64,000 nucleotides of DNA from Algibacter lectus (GTDB lineage Bacteria > Bacteroidota > Bacteroidia > Flavobacteriales > Flavobacteriaceae): contig NZ_FOLN01000002.1 in NCBI RefSeq assembly GCF_900112395.1, forward strand, positions 248,001-312,000, given 5' to 3'. Every line of letters begins with the position of its first letter. Within the stretch, counting starts at the first letter, position 1. Below the pieces are notes generated by a model. The model worked only from the letters and a program-made list of their open reading frames with translations, was not told where the DNA came from and did not search any database. This document shows, in pieces, positions 35,471 through 44,656 of the stretch. Position numbers and translations under genes: made by a program.

Positions 35471-36970
35471 TTGAGTCAAATCAAAAAAGGAGCTTTCTTA
35501 GCATATATAAATATTTTCCTAACAAATATTATTGGGTTAATTTTGACCCCGTTTATTATTAAGCATTTGGGGCAATCAGAGTATGGTCTTTATACTTTGA
35601 TAGGTGCTTTTGTAAGCTATATCAGTTTATTAGATTTTGGTCTAAACAATACAATTGTGCGCTTTGTAGCAAAATATAGAGCACAAAAGGATAAGACAGG
35701 GGAAGAAAACTTTTTAGCTGTCACAATGATTATTTATGGTGTCATTTCGGTAGCAATCGTTATTATCGGAATGGTATTATATTATAACCTTGAAAATATT
35801 TTTTCCGACTCATTAAGTACTAATGAGTTAGTCAAAGCCAAAGTGATGTTTCTAATTTTCATATTTAATTTAGCAATAAGTCTTCCTGGAGGAGCTTTCA
35901 CTGCTATTTGTATTGGTTATGAACACTTCGTTTATCCTAAAACAGTAAATATCGTACGCTATATAATTCGTTCTATATCCGTAGTAGGATTATTGTTATT
36001 AGGAGGGGATTCTATTGGCCTCGTTATACTCGACACCGTTTTCAATATCTTAGTTATCATTGCTAGTCTTATCTATGCCTTTAAAAAGCTAAAAATAACA
36101 TTTAAATTACATTCCTTTGAATTACCCTTGATAAAAGAGATATTCTCATATTCTATTTGGATATTTTTAGGGGCTCTTATTCAGCAATTCCAACTTCAAG
36201 CAGGCCAAATAATATTAGGAATTAAAGCCAATACCGATTTGATAGCAATTTATGCAATAGGTATTATGCTAGGAGGTTTTTTAGGAGCATTTTCTGGAGC
36301 TATTACAAATCTATTTCTTCCTAAAGTTACCAAACTAGTAATATTAGAAGGTAGTAATGATAATTTAGTTTTTGAAATGACTCGTTTGGGAAGATTATTA
36401 TTTATTATGTTATCATTTATTTTAGGAGGTTTTTTGGTACTAGGAAAACCATTTATTCTTCTTTGGCTAAATGAAAACTATATAGATTCATGGTACATTG
36501 CCCTTTTAACAATGTTCTCATTAATATTACCTTTATCACAAGGAATGTCGGGACTAATTCTACAAGCAAAGAATAAATTAAAATATAAAACTTTAATAAG
36601 TTTAGGTTGCAATACTTTTGGTGTTATTCTAGGTTATTTTTTAGTTGACCCTTTTGGAATAATAGGAATGGCTATTGGAACTGCTACAGGTATTACTGTA
36701 TCATTTATAATACTTAATTTTTACTATAAAATTTCTTTAAAACTAAATTTGCAATATTTCTTTGAGAACATACTGCTTAAGGTTTTACCTATCAGTGCCA
36801 TCATAATCACATCAATGATGATTCTTGCGAAGTACGTAACAATTTTAAGTTGGATAGAATTTCTAATGTACGGAATAATTTACTCGCTTATTTTTTGTGC
36901 CGCTATTTATAAATTTGTTCTAAACAATTACGAAAAAAGTTTAATACCATATATAACAAAAAATAAATGA
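35471..36970 (+). CDS. wzx: Oligosaccharide flippase (Wzx-like)
   Basis: Moves the lipid-linked repeat unit across the inner membrane. The 499-residue protein has about 14 hydrophobic helices and the MATE/Wzx-type start KKGAFLAYINIFLTNIIGL with TPFIIKHLGQSEYGLY. The start codon is TTG at 35471. The predicted N-terminus is exactly the family's usual one, and the next Met would remove at least two helices. The 3' end overlaps the nitroreductase gene by 4 bases. Confidence 0.93.
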   Translation: MSQIKKGAFLAYINIFLTNIIGLILTPFIIKHLGQSEYGLYTLIGAFVSYISLLDFGLNNTIVRFVAKYRAQKDKTGEENFLAVTMIIYGVISVAIVIIGMVLYYNLENIFSDSLSTNELVKAKVMFLIFIFNLAISLPGGAFTAICIGYEHFVYPKTVNIVRYIIRSISVVGLLLLGGDSIGLVILDTVFNILVIIASLIYAFKKLKITFKLHSFELPLIKEIFSYSIWIFLGALIQQFQLQAGQIILGIKANTDLIAIYAIGIMLGGFLGAFSGAITNLFLPKVTKLVILEGSNDNLVFEMTRLGRLLFIMLSFILGGFLVLGKPFILLWLNENYIDSWYIALLTMFSLILPLSQGMSGLILQAKNKLKYKTLISLGCNTFGVILGYFLVDPFGIIGMAIGTATGITVSFIILNFYYKISLKLNLQYFFENILLKVLPISAIIITSMMILAKYVTILSWIEFLMYGIIYSLIFCAAIYKFVLNNYEKSLIPYITKNK

Positions 36971-38010
36971 TTAAAAAAATCATAAAAAACATTTTACCTA
37001 AAGAATTTTCTAAAAAAATCCCTTTAGCCATCTGGGAGTTTAAAAATAAACTTAGACATTTTTTTAGTCGAAGAAAAAGTTTTGCTTCATTTTTTTATTC
37101 TTTTCTATCAAAGGAATTCAACAGAGAACAATACGCTGTAATTCAAGGTATAAAAGAGAAAAGAGAACAAAAGGTAGATCAATACCTACTTCGTAGAAAC
37201 GTGCACAGAATTGAAAAAGGTTTAGCGATGAGGCCTAGAAGACCTATATTTGGAGAAGGCTTTATCGAAGATACTTTACATGAATTTAATAAACTCTCAA
37301 TATCTAATAACGAAGAATATATTTGGTTTAGAGATGTTTTAGGAGAATATTTTAATGTCACTGGTGATTCTCCAATTATTACACCTCTAAGAAAAAATTT
37401 TCAAGATAAGTTTAGTAATAACGACCTTACTAATATTAAGCCTTATTCTCGAAAAAACGCTGTTTTTAGTGATGTTACTTATGATCAAATTTTATCTTTA
37501 TCACAGCAAAGAAGGTCTGTACGTTGGTATAAAGATATCAAAGTACCAAGAGATCTAATAGAAAAAGCATTAAAAGTTGGATTAAATGCTCCTAGCGCAT
37601 GTAACAGACAACCTTTTGAGTTTTTAGTATATGACGACCCGAAAAAAATAAAAAAAATAGCAAGTATTCCAATGGGTACTGTTGGATTCCATCAACAATT
37701 CCCAATGGTTATTGTTGTTGTAGGCGACTTAAGCGCATATGATAATGAACGAGATAGACATGTTATTTATATCGATGGATCATTAAGTGCTATGGGATTC
37801 ATTTTAGCTTTAGAAACATTAGGGCTTAGCTCCTGCATGATTAATTGGCCAGATATAGAACCTTTAGAACTTAATATGAATAATGAACTAAACTTGCCAG
37901 TCTATAAAAGGCCTCTTTTCTTGATATCAGTTGGCTATGCAGACCAAGAAGGCATAATTCCTTATTCAATGAAAAAAGACATTAACGAAACAGTAACATA
38001 CAATAAATAG
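36967..38010 (+). CDS. Nitroreductase-family flavoprotein in the polysaccharide operon
   Basis: A 347-residue protein. The second half (about 175-340) is an FMN-binding nitroreductase domain with SQQRRSVRWYKDIKVP, LNAPSACNRQPF and ALETLGLSSCMINW. The first 170 residues form an extension with a conserved-looking NVHRIEKGLAMRPRRP segment of unknown role. Such enzymes occur in exopolysaccharide clusters, but their reaction there is unknown. It may reduce or desaturate a nucleotide-linked or lipid-linked sugar, or modify an acyl group. It is coupled to wzx by overlap and lies 9 bases before the pyruvyl transferase. Confidence 0.82.
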   Translation: MIKKIIKNILPKEFSKKIPLAIWEFKNKLRHFFSRRKSFASFFYSFLSKEFNREQYAVIQGIKEKREQKVDQYLLRRNVHRIEKGLAMRPRRPIFGEGFIEDTLHEFNKLSISNNEEYIWFRDVLGEYFNVTGDSPIITPLRKNFQDKFSNNDLTNIKPYSRKNAVFSDVTYDQILSLSQQRRSVRWYKDIKVPRDLIEKALKVGLNAPSACNRQPFEFLVYDDPKKIKKIASIPMGTVGFHQQFPMVIVVVGDLSAYDNERDRHVIYIDGSLSAMGFILALETLGLSSCMINWPDIEPLELNMNNELNLPVYKRPLFLISVGYADQEGIIPYSMKKDINETVTYNK

Positions 38011-38019
38011 AAGAAGATT

Positions 38020-39150
38020 ATGAATATAGAAATTTACGGAGCACTTTTCAAAAATAAGGGTGCAGAATTAATGCTTAGATCTATATGTGAAAAAGTTGAA
38101 AACAATTATGAAAACGGCAATGGCATTGTTTCTTTTTCTTATAATTATTTTTTTGATTTTAAAAATACAGACATTCTAAAAAGAAGATTCCCTGGCTTAT
38201 CTAAAGTTTTAGATAAAACACCTAATTTTATTCTTAACAAATTCAAAGCAATAAAAAATGCAGATTTAGATTACGTTCTAGATGCTTCTGGGTTTGCTTA
38301 TGGTGATCAATGGGGACTAGAAACTTCAAAATATACACTTAAACAAATTAAAGAATGGAAAGCTCTTGGTTGCGGTGTTACATTATTACCGCAAGCTTTT
38401 GGCTCTTTTGATAAACCAGGGATGAAAGATGCTATTAAGGAAATACATAAAGAAGTAGACTTTATGTTCGTTCGTGACAAAGTATCTCTAAAATATGTTC
38501 ATGATGTGATAGGCCCCTCTGATAAAATTGAGCTTGCAACAGATTTTACTAATTTGATTGAAGGTGTTGTGCCTAAAACATTTAAGGATAAAAATGGAAT
38601 TGCAATTATCCCTAATTGCAGAATGTTAGACAAGACTGAAAACTCAGATACCTACGTAAAATTGCTTGAAGATATTGCAAATCATTTTATTAGCAAAAAC
38701 CTTAATCCTTTTTTCCTAATTCATGAAGGTGAAGATGATTTAAAAATCGCGAACGATATTAATGATCGTATTACCTCAAAAATACCTGTTTACTTTGGTT
38801 ATAATGCCTTAGAGATAAAAGGAGTTATAGGTCAATCTAAATTTGTTGTAAGTAGTCGCTTCCACGGTCTAGTGAGTGCATTAAGTCAAGGAATTCCTTG
38901 TTTAGGTACTGGTTGGAGTCATAAATATAAGTGTTTATTTGAGGATTACGAATACAACAATGGACTCATTGAATTAAATAATTGGAAAACTATTTCCGAC
39001 GTTTTACTAAAATCATTGGATACTGAAAACTATAACGCAACAAGAGCAGTCTTATTAAAAAATAGTAAGCGCCTAAAACAAGAATCGGAAAATACATGGA
39101 AGAAAGTATTTAATATTATTGATAATCATAAAAATAAAATTGCTCAATAA
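38020..39150 (+). CDS. Polysaccharide pyruvyl transferase family protein
   Basis: A 376-residue PF04230-type protein. The family (CsaB, Pvg1, ExoV, WcaK) transfers pyruvate from phosphoenolpyruvate to a sugar as a ketal, giving a negative charge. Visible features are the N-terminal IYGALFKNKGAELML, GVTLLPQAFGSF, an EGEDD segment and the C-terminal SSRFHGLVSALSQGIPCLGTG with the conserved Arg-His. The closest members in polysaccharide clusters are not all proven pyruvyl transferases. The reaction is therefore likely but not certain. Confidence 0.87.
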   Translation: MNIEIYGALFKNKGAELMLRSICEKVENNYENGNGIVSFSYNYFFDFKNTDILKRRFPGLSKVLDKTPNFILNKFKAIKNADLDYVLDASGFAYGDQWGLETSKYTLKQIKEWKALGCGVTLLPQAFGSFDKPGMKDAIKEIHKEVDFMFVRDKVSLKYVHDVIGPSDKIELATDFTNLIEGVVPKTFKDKNGIAIIPNCRMLDKTENSDTYVKLLEDIANHFISKNLNPFFLIHEGEDDLKIANDINDRITSKIPVYFGYNALEIKGVIGQSKFVVSSRFHGLVSALSQGIPCLGTGWSHKYKCLFEDYEYNNGLIELNNWKTISDVLLKSLDTENYNATRAVLLKNSKRLKQESENTWKKVFNIIDNHKNKIAQ

Positions 39151-39159
39151 TACATACTT

Positions 39160-40077
39160 ATGATTTCAATTATCATCCCTACATACAAGCGAAGTAATAG
39201 GCTATTAAACGCCATTGATAGCTTACTCAAACAAACATATCAGGACATTGAAATCATAGTTGTTGATGATAATGGTAATAATGAACATAGATCTAAAACT
39301 AAGAAAACAATACAATCATATATTGAGCAAAATTTAATTAAATATATAGCACACGAAACAAATCAAGGTGGTTGTATTGCCCGAAACACAGGTGCTTTTT
39401 CTGCTACAGGTGATTATATTGCTTTTTTAGATGATGATGATTTTTATGAACCACGTAAACTTGAATTACAACTCGAATTTCTTGAAGCCAACAAAAATTT
39501 AGATGCCTGTATGTGCTCTATGTTTCGTGTAGATGAAAATGGAAAACAAATAATTTCTAGAGAAAATTCAGCGCGTGGCATAAATTTAAAAGATACTATT
39601 TTGGATGGCAATCTATTTACGTCCATGCTATTGATAAAAACGGATGTCTTTAAAACGCTTAAAGGGTTTTCAGATATCCCTAGGTTTCAAGATAAGTATT
39701 TTCATTATAAATTTTTAGCTCAAAATTATAAAATTGGTGTTCTTGACCAGCCTTTACTAACACTTGTTGAGCATACTGATATTCGTATTTCACTAACTGC
39801 TAACCGCAAAGTTATTGATGCACTATCTATTTTAAGAGCTTTCGAAATAAAGCATCAATCTATTTTTAACAAAAAAGAGAAGAAATACTTAAGTCATCGT
39901 TTTTATTATAACAAAGCCTATAATTTGTGCGAGGGCAATATCAATCAAAAAATAAATGGCTTTTTCAATATATTAAAATCGTTGCCATATTACACGGGGC
40001 ATTTTAATCTTTTTAAACTGACTATTAAAACATTGACTCCAAACTTTATTTTAAATTACAAAAACGCTAAAGCATGA
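39160..40077 (+). CDS. Family 2 glycosyltransferase
   Basis: An inverting GT-A enzyme of 305 residues. It begins MISIIIPTYKRSNRLLNAID, with VVDDNG and the metal-binding acidic cluster LDDDDFYEPRKLE. The C-terminal 100 residues are lysine-rich and may contact the membrane. It adds one residue of the lipid-linked repeat. Donor and acceptor are not readable. It overlaps the next glycosyltransferase by 4 bases. Confidence 0.92.
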   Translation: MISIIIPTYKRSNRLLNAIDSLLKQTYQDIEIIVVDDNGNNEHRSKTKKTIQSYIEQNLIKYIAHETNQGGCIARNTGAFSATGDYIAFLDDDDFYEPRKLELQLEFLEANKNLDACMCSMFRVDENGKQIISRENSARGINLKDTILDGNLFTSMLLIKTDVFKTLKGFSDIPRFQDKYFHYKFLAQNYKIGVLDQPLLTLVEHTDIRISLTANRKVIDALSILRAFEIKHQSIFNKKEKKYLSHRFYYNKAYNLCEGNINQKINGFFNILKSLPYYTGHFNLFKLTIKTLTPNFILNYKNAKA

Positions 40078-40850
40078 TTCCTAAAATTATTCACTTTTGT
40101 TGGTTAAGTAACGATGAGTTTCCTCCGCTTATCGCTAAAACTATGGCAACATGGAAAGAAGTGTTACCAGATTACGAGTTTGTGCACTGGGATACCAATA
40201 AATTCGATTTGGAGAGCAATACTTGGGTAAAACAAGCCTTTGAAACCAAAAAATATGCTTTTGCCGCAGATTATATCCGTCTATACGCCGTTTATAATTA
40301 TGGTGGTATTTATTTGGATACCGATGTTGAAGTATTAAAAAGTTTCAATGATTTAATAGAGCGCCCTTACATCGCTGGTGCTGAAATTGAAGGTGTTATT
40401 GAAGCTGGGGTTTTTGGTGCTGAAAAACATACACCATGGGTAAAGCAATGCCTAGATTATTACGATGATAAAACCTTTATAAACCCTGACGGTACATTTA
40501 ATACGCTTACGTTACCACGTATTATGATGCAACAAATTAACCAAACGTATGCTGTTAAAGAGTTATCTCCTGAGCAAATAACCGTGAATGATCAGGTACA
40601 AAATAAAGACACCCTGTATTTATTCCCTAAAGATTATTTTTGCGCAAAAAATCATGGTACAGGACAGTTAGAAAACACGAAAAACACATATACCATTCAC
40701 CATTTCGCTATGTCTTGGGTGTCTAAAAATCATACATTTTTACCTAATTTAAAGCGGAAATTGATGGCCATATTAGGAGTTGGTTTCATAAACAATTTGA
40801 TTAAAGTATTAGGCTTAAAAAAAATAAGACAATTTATGTCTAAAAAATAA
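40074..40850 (+). CDS. Family 32 glycosyltransferase (capsular type)
   Basis: A 258-residue GT32-type enzyme related to the Och1/capsular polysaccharide group. MIPKIIHFCWLS is the family start. FAADYIRLYAVYNYGG and the metal-binding DxD motif YLDTDVE (D82, D84) follow. It adds a sugar in the cytoplasm during repeat-unit assembly. Compared with its neighbours, this stretch has a slightly higher GC, as do 32782-35448 and 54835-57043, which hints at a mosaic origin of the locus. Confidence 0.92.
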   Translation: MIPKIIHFCWLSNDEFPPLIAKTMATWKEVLPDYEFVHWDTNKFDLESNTWVKQAFETKKYAFAADYIRLYAVYNYGGIYLDTDVEVLKSFNDLIERPYIAGAEIEGVIEAGVFGAEKHTPWVKQCLDYYDDKTFINPDGTFNTLTLPRIMMQQINQTYAVKELSPEQITVNDQVQNKDTLYLFPKDYFCAKNHGTGQLENTKNTYTIHHFAMSWVSKNHTFLPNLKRKLMAILGVGFINNLIKVLGLKKIRQFMSKK

Positions 40851-40862
40851 ATACATCATAAA

Positions 40863-42293
40863 ATGCTATTCAACTCTTTCGAATATTTACTATTTCTACC
40901 TACAGTTTTTATATTGTACTGGTTTGTATTTAAAAAAAATCTTAAATTACAGAATGCTTTTTTATTAGTTATAAGTTATTTTTTCTATGGTTTATGGGAT
41001 TGGCGCTTCCTTTCTTTAATTATATTCAGTTCTATAGTCGACTTTTATTGTGGTAAGGCTATAGATAGCGCCTCGAAACAATCATCAAAAAAAACCTGGC
41101 TAACCATAAGCATGTTGGTTAATTTAGGGTTTTTAGGTGTTTTTAAATATTATAACTTTTTCGCTAAAGAATTTGCTGAAGCTTGTAGTTCATTTGGTTT
41201 TCAAGTAGATGCTTTAACCTTAGATATCATATTACCTGTAGGTATTAGTTTTTATACCTTCCAGACCATGAGCTACACCATAGACGTGTATCGAGAAAAA
41301 TTAAAACCTTCTAAAGATATTATCGCCTTTTTTGCATTTGTCAGCTTCTTCCCTCAACTTGTAGCTGGGCCTATTGAAAGAGCCACTAACCTACTACCTC
41401 AATTTTATACCAAAAGAAATTTTGATTACAAAAAAGCCGTCGATGGATTAAGACAAATACTCTGGGGCCTCTTTAAAAAAATAGTTGTTGCAGATAATTG
41501 TGCCGAAGTGGTTAATCATATTTTTGAAAATCAAGCAGATATTAATGCCAGTGGGTTATTTGTAGGGGCTATCTTTTTTGCCTTCCAAATTTATGGTGAT
41601 TTTTCTGGATATTCAGATATTGCCATTGGAACTTCTAGACTTTTTGGTTTCAATTTAATGCAAAACTTTGCTTTCCCTTATTTTTCAAGAGATATTGCCG
41701 AATTCTGGAGACGTTGGCATATCTCCCTCTCTACTTGGTTTAGAGATTATGTTTATATTCCTTTAGGTGGTAGTCGTGGTGGCACCTGGATGAAGATTAG
41801 AAACACCTTTATCATCTTTTTAGTAAGTGGTTTTTGGCATGGATCAAACTGGACATTTTTAATATGGGGTCTCTTAAACGCTATATACTTTTTACCAATC
41901 ATGTTACTAAATCGAAACAGAATAAATACAGACACCGTTGCACAGGGCAAATATATCTTTAGTATTAAAGAATTTTTTCAAATATCGATAACGTTTTTCT
42001 TAACCATAATCGCTTGGATCTTTTTTAGAGCAACTTCTGTAACCGAAGCTGTTCAATATATTGGATCCATGTTTAATGCGAGTTTGTTTCAGTTTCCTAA
42101 TGCAGATATTAAACCATTTTTGTACATTCTTATCTTGATAACTATTGAATGGTTCCAAAGAGAAAAGCAGCATGGTTTAGTACTGGACCATATTAAAATA
42201 GCCCCAATTAGATGGGCCATTTATGCTTTTATATTTTGTTTAATTTTATTTTTCGGAGCAAAATCGGAATCATTTATTTATTTTCAATTTTAA
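40863..42293 (+). CDS. MBOAT O-acyltransferase 1 (AlgI-like)
   Basis: A membrane-bound O-acyltransferase of 476 residues with about 11 helices. The invariant histidine is H326 in LVSGFWHGSNWTFLIWG, and PQLVAGPIERA and the FWRRWHISLS segment are typical of the AlgI/PatA branch. It would move an acyl group across the membrane onto the polysaccharide. It is followed after 3 bases by an SGNH protein, the same order as in the pair at 46627/48082. Its end, ESFIYFQF, matches the end of the second MBOAT (QDFIYFQF), so the two are paralogues. Confidence 0.94.
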   Translation: MLFNSFEYLLFLPTVFILYWFVFKKNLKLQNAFLLVISYFFYGLWDWRFLSLIIFSSIVDFYCGKAIDSASKQSSKKTWLTISMLVNLGFLGVFKYYNFFAKEFAEACSSFGFQVDALTLDIILPVGISFYTFQTMSYTIDVYREKLKPSKDIIAFFAFVSFFPQLVAGPIERATNLLPQFYTKRNFDYKKAVDGLRQILWGLFKKIVVADNCAEVVNHIFENQADINASGLFVGAIFFAFQIYGDFSGYSDIAIGTSRLFGFNLMQNFAFPYFSRDIAEFWRRWHISLSTWFRDYVYIPLGGSRGGTWMKIRNTFIIFLVSGFWHGSNWTFLIWGLLNAIYFLPIMLLNRNRINTDTVAQGKYIFSIKEFFQISITFFLTIIAWIFFRATSVTEAVQYIGSMFNASLFQFPNADIKPFLYILILITIEWFQREKQHGLVLDHIKIAPIRWAIYAFIFCLILFFGAKSESFIYFQF

Positions 42294-42296
42294 ATT

Positions 42297-43208
42297 ATGA
42301 AAAAATTCTTATATAAAAGCATTTTATTTTTTGCTGTTGTTACTACCATAATAACATCTGTCCTTGTTTTTTATGGAGGTTATGTCGATTATTTTTACAA
42401 CAAATTTACCACACCAAAGGCATCCTCTATGATTTTTGGTGATTCCAGAAGTTTACAAGGTATTCAGCCAAGAATCATTAATGCTCATTTCGAGGGATCG
42501 GATATAGAGCTTCCTATGTTTAATTATAGTTTTACTCTAGGGCAAATAGCTTATGGTAAACCTTATCTTAACAGTATTAAGAAAAAACTCGATACAACTA
42601 CAACAAATGGACTTTTTATTATTACTGTTCACCCCTTCACTCTATCCAATCGCGGAGACAAAGAAGGCACTTATTTTGAAAAAGATATGCCGCCATATAA
42701 TATGGAATATGTTAATTCCAATCCCAACTATGAATATCTAATTAAAAACTGGAATTTTTTCCATTTTCGCGGTATTTTTAGACAATCTTCTAATACGCAT
42801 AAAGATGGTTGGATGGAAGAAAAAAATTTACCAAAAGATACGAGGCTTTTAAACCAATGGAAAAACGGACAAATATCCTTATACACTAGATATAGTAAAA
42901 CTTGGACAAAATCGAATACTCGATTAAACGATCTTAATGAATTAGCTAATTATTTAAAGAACTTTGGACAGGTGTTTTTAGTCAGACTACCTATTGATAA
43001 AGAATTATTTGAGATAGAAAATAGATATTGGCCAAGTTTTAACGAAGAGATCTTAAAAATCACTAATAAAGAATCAATCAACTATTTAAATTTTTGTAAA
43101 GAGGAAAACTTCTTCAAAACCTACGATGGTATCCATATTGATAAGTTTTCGGGAGTTGAATTTACAAAAATATTATCCGACTCTATACAACATCATCTTC
43201 CTAAATAA
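42297..43208 (+). CDS. SGNH-like acyl-transfer accessory protein 1
   Basis: A 303-residue exported protein with one N-terminal signal or anchor helix (about 5-28). GDSRSLQG holds the nucleophile-type serine S50, and YDGIHIDKFSG holds the Asp-His pair (D277, H280). This is the SGNH/GDSL pattern seen in proteins that partner MBOATs, such as AlgJ, AlgX, PatB and DltD. The overall sequence is too diverged for a name. It is placed directly after MBOAT 1 and probably completes acyl transfer to the polysaccharide in the periplasm. Confidence 0.75.
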   Translation: MKKFLYKSILFFAVVTTIITSVLVFYGGYVDYFYNKFTTPKASSMIFGDSRSLQGIQPRIINAHFEGSDIELPMFNYSFTLGQIAYGKPYLNSIKKKLDTTTTNGLFIITVHPFTLSNRGDKEGTYFEKDMPPYNMEYVNSNPNYEYLIKNWNFFHFRGIFRQSSNTHKDGWMEEKNLPKDTRLLNQWKNGQISLYTRYSKTWTKSNTRLNDLNELANYLKNFGQVFLVRLPIDKELFEIENRYWPSFNEEILKITNKESINYLNFCKEENFFKTYDGIHIDKFSGVEFTKILSDSIQHHLPK

Positions 43209-43217
43209 TCATATATA

Positions 43218-44438
43218 ATGAATCAAGAAAACAAAAAACGTATTCTCTTAATAATGCCTTATGGGAGTGTTGGCGGCATGGAACGACTTGCTCTCAGTTT
43301 TTATAACTTTTATATGAAAAAAGGTTTTTATGTAAAAGCATTAAAATTTATAAAACTTGAAAACGATATAATTAATTTCAAGGAAGGTGAGTTACATTTG
43401 AGCGATAAAGATTTCTCTTTCATGTCTAAAAAAGATCGTCTGCTGTTTTATTTTAAAGCGCCACGAGCGATTAAGGCCATCGTAAAAAAGCACAACATCA
43501 CACATTCTATCGCATTTGGTGATATGGCTAATTTATTTAGTTCTCTATCTTTTAGTAAAGAATATAAAATTGGTAGTATTCATGCCTTAAAAAGTGCTGA
43601 ATTCCAGCACAAAACTATGTTTCATAGGTTAACAAAATTAGGCTATAAAAGCAGTTACCAGAACTTAAACAAATTAGTTTGCATCAGTAAAGCTATTAAG
43701 CAAGACTTAAAGCAAAACTGTGGTTATAGCTTTTCTAATATGGAAGTTATTTACAACCCTCATGATGTTGATGCTATTCATAATCTATCAATTGAACCAA
43801 TCACAGAACAAAAAGAAGTTGACATATTTTCAAAAAAAACAATATTATTTCTTGGCAGATTATCTGTACAAAAATCTCCTTGGCACTTTATAAAGGCTTT
43901 TCATAAAGTATTAGAAAATTTGCCAGACATTAATTTAGTTATTATTGGAGATGGTGATCCAAGTGTAAGCAATTACGTAAATGCCCTTATCGATAAGTTA
44001 AATATAAAAAACAAGGTCTTTTTACTAGGACGAAAAAGCAATCCTTATAAATACCTTAAAGCTAGTGATGTCCTAGTGCTTAGCTCCTATTACGAAGGTA
44101 CTCCAAATGTTATAGTAGAATCTATTGCAGTAGGCACTCCCATAGTATCGTCTTACTGTACAAAAGGCATCATTGAGCTTATGAGTAAACAAGACCACCA
44201 AGAATCTAACAATAATATAGAAACCGAATCTGGTATCGTCACGCCTAACCTATTTAAGGGGGTTTTAAAAGTGCCCGAACGAATTACTACAACTCTTTTA
44301 GATGAAGAAACTAAACTCGCTGAAGCATTAATAAAGGTACTTGGAGATGATAATTATATAAAAATCTTGAATAACAATAAGGAGGCCTTGCTTGACAAAT
44401 TTGATATAAACAAAGTAGCCATATCATATTTAAAATAA
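43218..44438 (+). CDS. Family 4 glycosyltransferase
   Basis: A retaining GT-B enzyme of 406 residues. The N-terminal domain starts RILLIMPYGSVGGMERLAL. The donor-site domain has ILFLGRLSVQKSPWHFIKAF and the ExxxxxxxE stretch SSYYEGTPNVIVESIAVGTPIV. About 30 extra residues between this motif and the C-terminal helix are unusual for the family. It is followed by a 218-base gap before the FkbH-like gene, so the transcript may pause or restart there. Confidence 0.93.
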   Translation: MNQENKKRILLIMPYGSVGGMERLALSFYNFYMKKGFYVKALKFIKLENDIINFKEGELHLSDKDFSFMSKKDRLLFYFKAPRAIKAIVKKHNITHSIAFGDMANLFSSLSFSKEYKIGSIHALKSAEFQHKTMFHRLTKLGYKSSYQNLNKLVCISKAIKQDLKQNCGYSFSNMEVIYNPHDVDAIHNLSIEPITEQKEVDIFSKKTILFLGRLSVQKSPWHFIKAFHKVLENLPDINLVIIGDGDPSVSNYVNALIDKLNIKNKVFLLGRKSNPYKYLKASDVLVLSSYYEGTPNVIVESIAVGTPIVSSYCTKGIIELMSKQDHQESNNNIETESGIVTPNLFKGVLKVPERITTTLLDEETKLAEALIKVLGDDNYIKILNNNKEALLDKFDINKVAISYLK

Positions 44439-44656
44439 ATTATTTCATAAAATACTTATAACAATTTGATTAATTTTTTTCAAAATCATTTATTTATTGC
44501 GAATACATTTTTCTCTTTTATTTTACTAGAGTAGGTAACAAAATTCAGGTAATTAAACTAATTTAATTGCTTTTTAACTCTTTTCAATATTATATAGTTA
44601 CTCCTATCGTATTTTTACTTTCAAAATTAATAGCAATAGTTTAAAAAAACAATATT
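44439..44656. other. Gap before the FkbH-like gene
   Basis: AT-rich with no stem-loop or TAnnTTTG box that I can support. It probably holds a promoter or leader for the acylation cassette. Confidence 0.35.
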
